Below are positions 39,819 to 51,166 of a stretch of 64,000 nt of DNA, one piece after another. The notes under the pieces are model-generated. The model saw only the letters and a program-made list of their open reading frames with translations. It searched no databases and was not told the origin of the DNA. This stretch comes from Sitta carolinensis (taxonomy: Eukaryota; Chordata; Aves; Passeriformes; Sittidae). How positions within the stretch are numbered: position 1 is the first letter of the stretch; the number at the start of each line of letters is the position of its first letter. A program made the translations under genes and the position numbers. The stretch is taken from contig JAVUNC010000006.1 of NCBI GenBank assembly GCA_032173965.1, forward strand, positions 35,869,870 to 35,933,869. Direction: 5' to 3'.

Positions 39819-39824
39819 GTGTGC

Positions 39825-42264
39825 CACAGAATATTATCTGCTTTTCTTCTTACAGGGGATTAAAAAAACCAAATAAGAGCTGAATTCAAGAGAAGCTAAG
39901 GCATTTTCTATCAGAAAAAGAAGTTATGTTTCTCTGGAAAATAGAAAAAATCAGGACAGCGTCAGAAAGACTATGCTAATAATCTGCAATGTGTTTGTAT
40001 TTATCCAATGACTGTAAATTTCCACTTTCAGAGAAACATCCTAACCCAAAGTACCCAGCAATTACTGTTTCCTCTGCCTATACTTTAGACTTTAGTTCAA
40101 TTCAATATTTGCACTTATTTTAAGAGATGCTATTAAGAGGGCAGGCTGCAGATACCTAGTACTCAACACCGCTTGTGGGCTGGTTGTATATAAGTTAAGT
40201 ACAAAGTGGGAAGACTGCATGGAAATGAATTTTAAATAGGGCATCTTGGATCCTGAGAGAGTTGTTAATTTGAATCACTCATTTCTAGACTGAGCACTGT
40301 TTCCTCTAGGCAAGCTGTTGTGAAATCGAAATTGAAATGCTGAAGGCCAGGATAGTGTTTCCTGTTGTGAGTCTTGTGAAGAGTGTGACACCTTTAAGAA
40401 CCTCTGAGTCAGATGCCTAAACCCCAAAGAGAAATGGAATTTAAAAAAGGTTTCCTCATGTCAGTTACATGTTTTCTTGGTCTAGTTAATGTATTGGACA
40501 GCACTGCATATTTTTTTATTTCTTTCTGGGGCACCTCAGAAGTACCCATATTTCACCTGTGTTATTTTTCTGTTTCTAATCCAATTCTAGTCAAGAATGA
40601 CTTAAACAAATCTCCACTGCAATTATCATTATTATTATTAATCAAAACTGAACAGCATCATCCAAGTCAGGTGTCTCATTTTGTTACTCTAAGAGGACAA
40701 TTACTCTATCCCTCCTCCCACTAAAAAACTAGAGATGTGCAGTACTATCAGCCTAATGCTTCAATTCAAATAGAGGTCTAAAATCTGAAGTGATTCCAGA
40801 ATTGCTACATAAGGCACTTCAAGATGGAAGTGCCACAGAAATGGAAAGGATTGTATCTACTGCCATTGAGCAAGTAGGTTTTGTTCCATTACTAATGTAT
40901 TTAGGTTTATAATTTTTAATGCCATTTTCCTCAATTATCTTATTAATGTGATAGAAATGTTTGTGGAAATAGATGATAGACTGAAAAATACTGCTTTATG
41001 TATTAATTAACATTCATAAAGTCTACACCCAGACTTTTAAAGAATATATTATTATATAAAGCAATTTGCCAATGGGTAACTTTGTTTTCTCCTCTAAATA
41101 TATCCAGAAAATATTAAACCTTTGTTATTTACAATCCACTGGTAATACATAATTAATGCAACAGCATTTATTTTGCTACTGCTGATAGCACATTGTTTCT
41201 CCTTAGCTGCACACAGCTCAATTTTGCATTTCAGGTTCTATGTCTTAATTTTTAGTCATTCATGACCTTTTTTACTCTTATGTGTGAACCAATGTTTGTG
41301 AGTGCACATGTATACATATAACAATGTGAACAATTTTTTTCAGATTTTTTTTTTAATTGGCTGTAGAATATAACTTTTGGTCTCTGTGCAATACAGACAT
41401 TTTATTTTCTTTCAATGCTGTCAAAGCATACTTGCAAGCAATTCTGTAACAAAGGTTTATTGTGCGATAAGAATGGCAATAATGTTTTACATTTAGATGA
41501 GATTTGTCAAAGCATATCACAAGTTACGTACTTATAAGATTAGTGATGAATTGCAGCTCCCTCTGAGCTGTGTGCTTAAAGAAGATGGTTGGCAAGCAGT
41601 AGAGACTTGTCTAAAAAAATCACATATTTAAAGAGTTTTGGGGGTTTTTAGCTACTTTTATTGTATAGACTTTGTGTATTTTTTTTTCTTTATTACTCAG
41701 ATACATAGATGCTGGACTAACACTTCTCTGTTTTCCACCATTAAAAACTTTGAATTCTTCTTCCAGATGCAACAATTTAATATCTAATGGTCTTCCTGTT
41801 GAAATATTCATTTTCTTTAAAAAGATTTGCAGACTAAATAGGAATAATATATAACGAGACAGAAAATATCATAACATGAAGACAGTAATATAACTTGGAA
41901 AATTTGGAGAGAAGAGATAACAGTCTGGGAATGACAGAAAGTAATATTTTTTTTTTTATTCCAAAACAGTCCATATGTTTATGGTTGTCTCCTTTTATGT
42001 TTATTCATGGAGATTGTCCTACAGGAATACTTTGTATAGTTGCATTATGATGATCTTGAATGCACACTATGAAACTTATGACTGAGTCATGAGTTTTTCC
42101 TAAAAAATATTCCATTTCCTTTTAAGTGAGTTGCTTCCATGAACAGGAAAAAAACAAGCAAGCAAGCAAGCAAAATTCCCCCCCCAAAATATGTTCTCTC
42201 AAAATAAATTCAAACTGAGATTTGAGGTACCAATGAAGAGATCCAATAAAATCCTGAGATGATT
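39825..42264. other. AT-rich non-coding stretch
   Basis: No gene or nameable transposable element. A short (AAGC)n repeat is at 42154-42174 and an ATT-rich patch near 40622-40640. Confidence 0.5.
42154..42174. repeat. (AAGC)n microsatellite
   Basis: About five copies of the tetranucleotide CAAG/AAGC followed by AAAATTCCCCCCCC. Confidence 0.85.
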
Positions 42265-42715
42265 ATCACAGAATCAACTAGGTTGGAAAAGACGTCTGAG
42301 ATCATCAAGCCCAACCTATGGCTGAACACCACTGTATCAAGCAGACCATGATACTGAGTGCCATGTCCAGTCTTTCCTTAGACACCACCAGTGACTCCAC
42401 CAGCTCCCTGGGCAGCCCATTCCTATCCAGACATTCTTTCTGTGAAGATAATGTGTAGCCTAAACCTCTTCTGGCACAGCACAAGACCATCTTCTCCTGC
42501 CTTGTTTCTAGTTACCTGGGAGAAGAGAATGATAAAGTCCTTCCTGAGCCTCCTTTCCCCCAGACGAAACACCCTCAGCTCCCTCAGCTGCTCCTCCCAG
42601 GGCTTGGGCTCCAGACCCATCGCCAGCTTTGTTGCCTTTCTCTGGACACACTCCAGCACCCCAATCCCTTCCTGGATTGAGGGGTCCAGAACTGGCCGCA
42701 GTGCTTGAGGTGCAT
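42265..42715 (-). mobile_element. CR1 LINE 3' end
   Basis: The + strand opens ATCACAGAATCAACTAGG followed by 'ttggaaaagacgtctgagatcatcaagcccaacc', the complement of a CR1 3' terminus. It then reads back through the 3' untranslated region into the end of ORF2. On the minus strand 42423-42659 translates as VQRKATKLAMGLEPKPWEEQ, LRELRVFRLGERRLRKDF and so on, the characteristic Arg-rich carboxy-terminal block of CR1 ORF2. A neighbouring frame continues with NGLPRELVESL, so a frameshift separates them. The element is 5'-truncated at about 42715 ('gccgcagtgcttgaggtg'). It is clearly less diverged than the copies at 31446 and 45650. Confidence 0.95.
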
Positions 42716-45649
42716 ATGGATCTGTCTGTATGCATTTGAGAGACCTGCAAGCTGGGCTAAGACTTCATGAATTAGATATTTAATTCTTTTGAAGGGTATG
42801 AGTAAGGGAAGAAAACATCAGAAGTAAACAATAGGGTTTCATACAGTTGCCCACTCCCAACACCAATGAGCACTTTTTCTTCCAGAACATTCAACTCATT
42901 CTCTAAAATTAGAGAGTAGCAAGATCATCTGGAATGCAGAAGCAATAAAGGATTTGATTGTGGTTAATGGGATGTAGCTGAAATTTGGGCTTTTAAGCCT
43001 GGATTCTAATTATTCTTCACTCCAATTCAGTCTTATTCTAGCAGCTACTAAATTCCTCAAGTGTCTTCAAATTTATCTCACCAAATGTGGGTATTTTTGT
43101 CTGCATTTTGTCTAGGCTTGCTACTAGGATTGTTGAAATAAACAGATCATTCTAGGTCACAATTATCTGTTATAAGCCTTGTGTTTAAAATAGATCAGAT
43201 GATTCACACTCCAGACAGGTCCATTTCTCTTCATTGATTATAAAAGGAGCCTTAATGTCTAATGTTAGGGAAAATGGAGTCTATGCCTCAGGTTCTTGGA
43301 GCAAAGGGTCGTGCCATGCAGACACTACTCAGCAGGCTCTGGGATAATTCCTTTGTCTACCAAAGAAGATTCTAACTGTTCTGGAAACCAAGGAATCATA
43401 TTATTGTATTCTCCTGACTACACTCTTTTACTTGCTGCTGTTTCCACATTTGGAGCTAATGTTTGGCCTTGGCTTGGTCCCCACCTGTAACTGCAGTGCT
43501 GTTAGGGAAATAACCTCCAGTTTTCCCTTGCAGGTTCTCCAGCTGTTGGAAGAAATGCTGCCATTCATCCTGGACTGATTTTGACATCTGGTTTGCAGGT
43601 TCATATCTTGACAATCAATGTAGTCTTTCAGGCTTCTTTCACAGGAACCTTAGGCACCAAAACACTTTCCATCCTAAGTAAGTTATAAGGGTGTCAGAAA
43701 TCACCTGCACACCAAACTTAGGCCATAAAAACACATTGAAGTTGAAGGTAAATGTCAGAAAGACCTTTTTCCAAAGAAAACGGAGCTTGCATAAATGCTC
43801 TGTAGAGCACTTGCCCAGAAACCATTGCAGAATAAGCACAGCAGCCGAACTGTCTCAGGACAGAATGACGAACAACTGCAGGGCTAGAATGAAAGAGCTG
43901 CAGATAGAAAAGGTGAGGGAAAAGAAAAATGGATCTGTATTTACATAGAGACAGGCCAGATTCCCTTCTCCACTGCTGGCCACAAAACATTCCTAAAGAA
44001 TTTATAGCAGTCCAGCACACACAAGCATGTCCTGCACCTCTCTTATGTGGTGATTACACATTTGCTCCTGGAATTGATCAAATATCTCTGAATTGAAACT
44101 TTTCAAGGAAAGATACCTAGAGGCTGTGTCCCAGCTATAAGGACATTACTTAGTTTTGAGGTCATGAAAATTTATAAAATAGAACTATTTAAAACAAAAT
44201 GTTTAGAATTCTATGAGTCAGTATTTTCCTCTTGATGGACCTGTGGTGAGGGGATTATTCTTCAAGCACAGTAACTCATTCACCTTTATATTCATGTTTG
44301 TGGAAGAAATAAAGTCTGAATTGTATTTTCCATTCTTTGAGATGCATATTATTTTCTTCTGTACTTTGGGTGATGAAATTTGAACTATGGCAAATTGTTA
44401 TCTGAAACCGCATTGCAAGGAAAATTCCAACTAAGACAAAAAAAAAAAAAAGTTTATTTTTAAATGCATTGCTTCTAAGCTTTCTTCATAGGTATAAGTA
44501 GTTTCTCAGTACAAAACTTCAAGACATAATTTACTCTACTGTGATTTACTTTTTCCTGAAGGAAAATACTTTTACCCTAATTTATCAAACTCTTTATTCA
44601 AAGGCTAATGCAAAATATATTTCCATATTAAACCTTAGAGTCTAATAATAGTGATACATACTTGAGTAATATAGAAGGATTTAGGCTTGCTCATCTAGAG
44701 TTAGATGGCAATTAAACTACACGTGTGTAACATGACTTTAACAACATGCTCTGACTTGGCAAGAAGAATAGTCATAGTACAAAGATGTATCAGGATAAAT
44801 TTTAATTTTTCAGGATAAATTTTAAAATTTATCAGGATAAATTTTAAAAAGCCTCATTGCAAAAAGAATACATCAATTGACAAGGTAACTGCAGAGGTAC
44901 AGAGTGAGATGAAAGACAGACTCCAGGAGGTTAATAGATGCATTTTTATATAAAGGATTAGATCACTTTCCCCTAGAAAAATCCATGTGAGAATACAGTC
45001 ATCTTTCTTTAATACTTATGAAATAACAACTGAAAAAGCAACATTTTTTGGAGGTTGTTTAATCACATTTGGGTTTGATAAGTTAATATTTGCATGCTTT
45101 TTCTTATAGATTTGGGTGTCTACTAATAAAATCTATGACTTCTTACAAATAGTGCCAGTTTTGAAACAAATCATTATGAGATGGAGCGACAACTCTTTTT
45201 TCAAAACAAATGGTTAAACCTGTCTTTGGTTGTCTGAATTTTTCTGATTTTATAATTCTTTGCTCTCATGCTGGTGGTACATTTTCATTGCCAAGAAGTT
45301 CTCTCTTGTAATTATTTTTGAGAATTTATACACATTTAGTTATTAAACTTTCAGTCCACAGAATAATTTTGTAACTCCTGCACTTGTTCTTCCACTTTTA
45401 AACATCTGATACAAAACACTGACAGGAATATTCTTCTGAACGTGTTAGCTGTGATTAATTCCTTGCTTTTCTGTATGAAAATTTCAGATGATTTTTGGCC
45501 ATAGCACCATTTCACTTTGACCTGATTTTCCATTACTGCCTTCATAATTTTCTGGCATCAGGGTTTTCTTAGATAATCTTTATGTAGCAGTAAAGAATGG
45601 AGCAGTGACATGAATCCCTCTAGAAATTCACAGCTTTGTCATTCTAGTA
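42716..45649. other. Non-coding stretch with a small triplicated motif
   Basis: No gene recognised. Part of 43280-44060 is less AT-rich than average and might hide an old repeat or a conserved element, but nothing nameable was found. A triplicated 15-mer is at 44790-44846 and a 13-base A run near 44439. Confidence 0.5.
44790..44846. repeat. Three spaced copies of TCAGGATAAATTTTA
   Basis: The 15-mer occurs at 44790-44804, 44810-44824 and 44832-44846 (spacing 20 and 22). Between copies 2 and 3 ATAAATTTTAAAATTTAT forms a perfect 18-bp palindrome. It is a local tandem duplication of about 20 bp. Confidence 0.85.
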
Positions 45650-46740
45650 ACCCCAGGCTCCTCAGTGGAACACCTCTCTAGGAAGCCTGTCTCTCACTGT
45701 TTGCAATTCTTCTTATTATACTATAACATAATTCTTCTTATGTACTAAATTATTTTCAGCAGCAATTTCATATTTATTCCTAGATCCTGGATAAAGTAAA
45801 AAAAAAACTGAGTGTCAGATTCAATGTCAGCTCCTCTGACAATATTCTCATTTGGTGATGAGCCTTCACTGACAGCTACTTTTAGAGACCCATCAACTTT
45901 TATTCTGTTTGGCATGTGCTTTATTTTGATTGAGTCTAAAGGTAATGTTTAAAAATCTGAATCTCAGATGGTTAAAGTAAAAAGCTTTACAGAAATCTAA
46001 ACATATTCAGTTTGCAGTGATATCTTTAGCTGCTAAATATGTAAACCCATTAAAAAAATTAGGTTTGTCTGGCAAGCTTTATTTTCATAAAGCCATTTTG
46101 ACTAGTATTAATCACACTTATTTCTCTCATTCTCTAATAACTGGTTGTTATATTACCTCTTCTATTATTTCATCCAGATGGGCATCACACCAAGCAGCCT
46201 GCTAATACCCGGGTTATCCTGCCTGCCCTTACTGCAGTTTGTCTCATCCATGGTGTTGTTCTTTTATTCTGAAATATTCCAAATACTTGATGAATATTAA
46301 AAATTAACATGACTTAGATATTTTAAAGTTGAATCTCATGCTTGGCAGCTGTTAAACCCTCTTCAGTTTCTAATAGGTTGAAATATAGTTCATCATCCCC
46401 TTAAGGTTAAATAAAACATACTTTTTTTTTTTTATGTAGTGCAGATGTAGTTAATGAAATATATCTGCCAGCTCTGCATCAATTTTTAACGAATTTACCC
46501 TTTCCAATTAGTATACCTACATCAATGCAGGATTATTATCTATCCACTCTTCTTTAAAGAACAACTTTTATTTGTGGTTAAGTATCAGCAATGTGATTAG
46601 TGTTTTAAATTTTTTACTCAGCTTTCTACAGTTCATGACGTTTAAAGTTTTTTCCTTCTACTTCCCAGTTGCTCCTTGCATTTTTAATTGCTTATAAATT
46701 CTCTAGCATCATCAAATTAAGTTAAAATGCACTAGAAAAT
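45650..46740 (-). mobile_element. Ancient CR1-like LINE, reverse-transcriptase region
   Basis: Read on the minus strand this roughly 1.1-kb block follows the order of an old CR1/L3-type ORF2 from the linker before the RT domain into the RT palm. Strongest landmarks on the + strand are 'aaaagctttacagaaatctaa' (45980-46000), whose complement encodes Leu-Asp-Phe-Cys-Lys-Ala-Phe, matching LINE RT motif A with its catalytic Asp. Others are 'aaattaggtttgtctggcaagctttattttcataaagcc' (46058-46097), 'attatttcatccagatgggc', and 'taatacccgggttatcctgcctgccctta' (46204-46232). From 46320 to 46690 a weaker match continues ('ctgttaaaccctcttcag', 'ccaattagtatacctacatcaatg', 'ttctacagttcatgac'). The part before 45830 may be interrupted by other sequence. 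All frames are broken. Divergence is far greater than in the 42265 copy, so this insertion is old. Confidence 0.8.
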
Positions 46741-49682
46741 GGCCCTTTTTGTCATTGTGTTTCTGTATTTCTGGCTGCATTCAGTGTGTCTCTGCAGGGA
46801 CGACTGCTTGGGAAGTGTCATTTAGCAAATGGCAGAGAACAGGATGGAGATGTGTCAAGACTGACTTTGTAGAAAACATGATATTACTCAGATTTTTTTA
46901 ACCCATCAGCTAATTAAAATGAGAATCTTTTGTCAGTCTAAGTTGATCATGTCATAACCTTTCTTATTTAAATGACAATGTGCAAAAATTTGAAAAAAGA
47001 CATTGTTCTTTCTAGAATACTGGGAGTACTTAGTTCAAACTTGGTTTTGTAATATATATTTCCTTATGATCAGGAATATGAGAATCTTTGATACTTCAAA
47101 TGTTTATGATTAAGTAATTACTGAATATTATTACTTTTATTTATATACTTATTATTACTATTATTATTATTTTACATAAATTTATGTAAAAATTCCAAAC
47201 ACCCAAGAAGTCACCTGGGATAAAAGTGTGTCAGCCTGGACATCTCTTACCATAAATTTGAATCTTCCCCTGGGAACTTCAGTCATCTATCAAACAAACC
47301 TGATCATGTTTAGAGGTTTGTTGTTCATAAAATAAGAAGCTGTAATTTTTTTAGGCTCATCAGCCTTCCTAAAAAGTACAAGAAAGCCTATTTTGACAAG
47401 TTTAAGTCTCTTTACTGGTCGCATGTGTTCCTACTTTTGTCATGTACCACAGAATTGTAACAAATGCTCATTTTAGCCCAAGCTAAGTCTCATAGAATCC
47501 TGCAGAAGGTAGATTCTGATCATTTTCATGGTGTTATACCAGACTTGTAGGGGAATCAGACCTCAGCATGTGCTCAGACATATGCACTGCAGTAATGGCT
47601 AATATATAGAAACAAATCAATTTATGATTAGGAAATGAAACTGTAAAATCTAAGTGCAAAATAAATAGCTTTTTCCTGCTCAGCATTATATCATTGATAG
47701 TTGCTAGTAATCCTATTAATTTTTCATTAGAGAAAGAATCTATTCAATACATATTATCAAATGGGAAGCATCGCTAGTCTTAGAAAAGTGAGAAATGTGA
47801 AGTATAAAACCTTTGTTGCACAGTTAAAAAAGGTATCAAACACATAGAAAGGTTAGCAGAATCTTTTCATGGAAAATTTACTCTTGTTAACTTGATGAAG
47901 TTATCCCAAACCCAAAATCATCCAGGCTTTCTCAAGTTCAGGAAATCTAGAAGTGAATTACTATGATAGAAAATAGAATAAAAGCAAATAAAAAAAAATT
48001 AAACAGGAGAAAAGCTACAAAACAATTTTCATGAGGAACAAGGAAATAATTGCTCATGGTCTACAAAGCAAATGTTGAGACTGAAGGCTGTATAGCTGTC
48101 AGTTGTTAAATAAAATTTCTTTAGCGTATGGACAACTGCAGCAAGGTTCTGCTTTGGATACAGGAAATCTTACCAAGATTTAGTACTTGTACCTGTGAAT
48201 TTTAAAGATGGTTTCAAGAAAGAAACCCTTGGCAGAGGATACCAAAAGGACATTAATCTACTACTGTTTCTTTTTAAACAGCATTTAAGTATTGAGGAAA
48301 AGTATAAAATTTGCATTTTCAGTTCTATCAGTAAAAGAAGACTTCATCTTTATGACAAAGTTTCTTGAATTTGTCACTCTAAATTTGTTAAACTTGAGAG
48401 TTCATCCTCATGAGCACCAGGACTCCTATACAGAGTCATGCTTGTATGCACATTCAGAAAGTCTAGAACATACAGTCATAGACAAAGGAGACATTTCTTT
48501 TTTTGAAAGAAATGATGGTGTAGACAATTTTGCATGGAAAACATGCTATGGGTGTCCTGAAGAAGTCCTGAAACAGCAAGGGTAATGCAATTGATTTGGT
48601 AGGAATGTCTGGTTAATTTTTCACAAGGCGTAGAGTCCTCAAAAATCAATAACTTTCTGCTGTATCTTTATTCTTCCGAATAAACTGTGTCTGTCTAAGA
48701 AACTTGATTCCTAAGCACAGTTAGGTTCATAAAACATTCACAGACATACACAGCAGAAAAGAAACACAAGCTTTCCCAAGCAACAGCAAGCATTTAACCC
48801 CAAGGTAGGACAAAGTGAATTATTCTTCTTTGATAGAGTATTGTCCTTGCGCAGAGGTGATTTCTCGTTTCTCTTTAGTGCTATATTTTTCTTTTTTTGT
48901 TGGCAATACATAGGCATCTACACAGAAATTCTTTTAAAATTTCCATTTTCCCTATGAATATTACATTTATCACATTTTAATTTTTTAAAGCATTCAAAAG
49001 AAAGATGACGACTATTACAAATGATACAAGCAGGGATACACAAGGTATTTCTGCTAGAGTAGACTAGCAAACACCCTTTGAAGAAGGGATACACACACAG
49101 AAGGAAAAAAATTACAGAAACTGTGAGAGATCAATATAAAACCAGGGAATTTTACCTAGAGGATCTGGAGCAAAGTCCACCTAGAATAACAGCCTGTGAA
49201 ATCTAGCTGTCCTGTGTTAACAACTAAGTTAATCTTTCTGCATCTGACTGGTTTAGGTCCATTGATTATAGAGCATCTAGGGAAATAAATGTCTTGAAAT
49301 AAATGCCTGTATTTATCTGTCTGAAACTAAACTATGTAAATATCTTTGAAAATGTACTGACCCACGACTACACAACCATATTACTCCTGACCTCAGTTAC
49401 AGTTTTTCAAGTGTTTTAAATTTGCCTATTGCATCATACAGTTTACTCTGTGCTAAGATGGTCTCCAGGAAGATTTTACATCATGCCAGATGGACACAGA
49501 AAATAATCAAGACATATTGAAGGCCAGAATCTCTTCTGCTTATATGACATTCCAAAGAGCTGCATCTTAAGTAGGAACCTGCTTTAAACACATGAAATCA
49601 GTTAAGCAACAGTAATTTCTGTCCCTGTTCCTAGAGACAATTAAATTCTTAGAATTCTTAGAGTTAATTAAATGACTTTCAA
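46741..49682. other. AT-rich non-coding stretch
   Basis: No gene or nameable transposable element. It includes a TTA repeat at 47149-47172. The 97-codon frame at 48292-48585 (+) begins MRKSIKFAFSVLSVKEDF; I recognise no domain and it lacks splice-site support at its edges, so I do not call it a gene. Confidence 0.5.
47149..47172. repeat. (TTA)n microsatellite
   Basis: An interrupted run of TTA units: TTATTATTACTATTATTATTATTT. Confidence 0.8.
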
Positions 49683-49886
49683 ACAGCTGCGGTGGGCTGA
49701 TGCAGGGTGGATGACCTAGAAGAAAAACAATTTTGAGGAAAGCCTTGGCACAGCATCAGGACTGTCTTTCATTCCCACCCCCATCAAGGTGATGGGAGTG
49801 GGAAAGACCCTGGGAAGGGACACAACCAGGCCAGCTGACCCAAATTAACCACGGAGATATTCCATTCTAGGTGATGTCAGCTCAGC

Positions 49887-49894
49887 TATAAAAG
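49887..49894 (+). promoter_or_regulatory. TATA box of the solo LTR
   Basis: TATAAAAG about 200 bp inside the LTR, in the position expected for the U3 promoter. It is the best-preserved core promoter element of any LTR in the window; whether it is used cannot be told from sequence. Confidence 0.6.
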
Positions 49895-50060
49895 CTGAGG
49901 GAGAGGGCAGGTGGGGGGTGGGGTATGTTATTTTGCAGTGTTTCTGACCTAAAGTCACTGCTAGCATGCTGAAGCCCTGGTTTCTGGGAAGTGTGTGAAC
50001 ATTGCTCACTAATGGGAAGTAAAGGTTAATTTTTTCCCTTTTGTTCCTGTGCAGGTGAAC

Positions 50061-50163
50061 TTTTTTTTGGGTTTTTTTTGGTTTTGTTTGTTTATTGGGT
50101 TTTTTTGTTTGGTTTTTTTTGTTTGTTTTGTTGGGGTTTTTTTGTTTTGTTTTTTTTTTTTTT
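50061..50163. repeat. T/G-rich low-complexity tract inside the LTR
   Basis: About 100 bases of TTTTTTGG, TTTG and GTTTTTTT units. Open frames on both strands here translate as Phe/Phe-Val-Cys or Lys/Asn/Pro-rich strings and are artefacts. Confidence 0.9.
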
Positions 50164-50298
50164 CCACTTTAGCAAACTGCCTTATCTCAACGTACTCATT
50201 GTTTTCCATCTTATTTTCTTTCCTCTGTCCCAATGGAGAGTGATACAGTGGCTTGGTGGGCACCTGCTGTCCAGCCAAGGTCAACCCGCTACAACAGC

Positions 50299-51090
50299 AC
50301 TCACCTCTCCTCAGTCTGCCTGTCCTTTCTACCTCAGAGTCAGTCAATTGCAGGCAGTGAGTGCTGGCAGATGTGAAAACTTCACACAAATGAAACCCAT
50401 TTTCTTAATAGTCTTCCCTTCAAAACTTATACTATAAGTGTTTTGTAGACACAGGTTTTTTGCAACTTTTGTTATAGAAAGATTATTTAGAAGGTCTGTA
50501 ACCAATTTGTTGAGACAATAAGGAGCGAACAATAATTAGTTAATTAGAACTAAAATAACAATTACTCCTCCAGACACTGTACAATGAAGTACATGACTGG
50601 GATGCAAACCTGCAGTAGTAGATGTCATCTTGAGTACTGTTATGGTCATGTCTTCACAGGTACAAATACCTCCTTACAGGTAGATGCAAGACATTTTACA
50701 ATACACATTTAAGTTTGGGTGTGAAGTCAAAGGTTTATGTAGCTACAACAAGCTTGCAGAATGCAAAACAATTGTGAACTTCAGTGGAATTTTTTTTTTT
50801 TCCACAGAGGAGAATTTTTTTCCACAATGAGCTGGAGGATGTAAAAACTTGGATTCATCCTTGAACTTTTCTGTCATAAAGTTACTTCTGATGAAACGTT
50901 GCAGCAGTAAGTGAAGAAAAGTAACCTTGGCAGCAGAGGTTACTCTGGTTACAGAAATTTCCATTATTGTAGGCAACTGGCCATAGTGTTGGACAGAAAT
51001 TATTTCTAGAAAATAAACCTCTAGATTCTAAACTATGTAGTTTTATTTTTTCTTATTAATTCAGTGTAGTACCATATTGAGGTTTGGGGT
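50299..51090. other. Non-coding stretch after the solo LTR
   Basis: Ordinary AT-rich sequence with a 13-base T run near 50790. No gene or nameable repeat seen. Confidence 0.5.
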
Positions 51091-51166
51091 TGTTTTTTTT
51101 TTTGTTTTGTTTTGTTTTTTTTTTTTTGTTTTTTTTTTTTTTTTTTGTTTTGTTTTGTTTTGTTTT
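51091..51166. repeat. (TTTTG)n / poly-T tract
   Basis: About 76 bases of T runs broken by single G residues, with four TTTTG units at the 3' end, then TTTTTCAGG. On the minus strand this is a (CAAAA)n tract. No retroposon body is recognisable next to it. Confidence 0.9.

Larger units (their letters stand above)
39243..39824. repeat. Target-site duplication pair of the 39.2-kb LTR
   Basis: GTATGC (39243-39248) and GTGTGC (39819-39824) immediately bracket TG...CA termini and match at five of six bases. A 6-bp duplication is the usual size for class II (ERVK-like, alpha/beta-retrovirus-related) insertions. Only the two 6-mers are the duplication. Confidence 0.65.
49688..50293 (+). mobile_element. 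Solo LTR, ERVL-like type, with internal T/G expansion
   Basis: The 606-bp element begins TGCGGTGGGCTG and ends GGTCAACCCGCTACA, so its ends form an imperfect inverted repeat with TG...CA. Inside, 'gggaagggacacaaccaggccagctgaccc' and 'ggagatattccattc' parallel the ERVL-like LTR at 21897. A good TATA box, TATAAAAG, lies at 49887-49894. The 3' part holds 'actgccttatctcaac' and 'tggcttggtgggcacctgctgtccagccaagg', familiar from avian LTRs. A tract of about 100 bases of T and G (50061-50163) interrupts the R/U5 part and accounts for much of its length. No internal retroviral sequence is attached, so it is a solo LTR. The exact family is not certain. Confidence 0.88.
49683..50298. repeat. Target-site duplication pair of the 49.7-kb LTR
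   Basis: ACAGC (49683-49687) precedes the LTR's TG and ACAGC (50294-50298) follows its CA, a perfect 5-bp match. Only the two 5-mers are the duplication; they fix both LTR edges. Confidence 0.85.

Noticed and set aside
43280..44060. Less AT-rich block suspected to be an old repeat or exon
   Set aside because: No consistent frame, splice signals or repeat landmarks could be found by reading.
44790..44846. CRISPR-like spaced repeats
   Set aside because: Three short AT-rich copies with 5-7 base gaps are a local duplication; spacers are far too short and the context is a vertebrate genome.
47490..47530. CATAGAATCCTGCAGAAGG as a CR1 3' terminus
   Set aside because: Only the first ten bases resemble the CR1 end; the sequence that should follow is absent.
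48292..48585. 97-codon + frame beginning MRKSIKFAFSVLSVKEDF
   Set aside because: It has a somewhat protein-like composition but no recognised family and no convincing splice or promoter signals. A protein search would be decisive; I would change my mind on a conserved orthologous hit.
50009..50437. Frames of 119-126 codons on both strands at the T/G tract
   Set aside because: They are caused by the low-complexity tract inside the LTR: Phe-rich on one strand, Lys/Gln/Pro-rich on the other.
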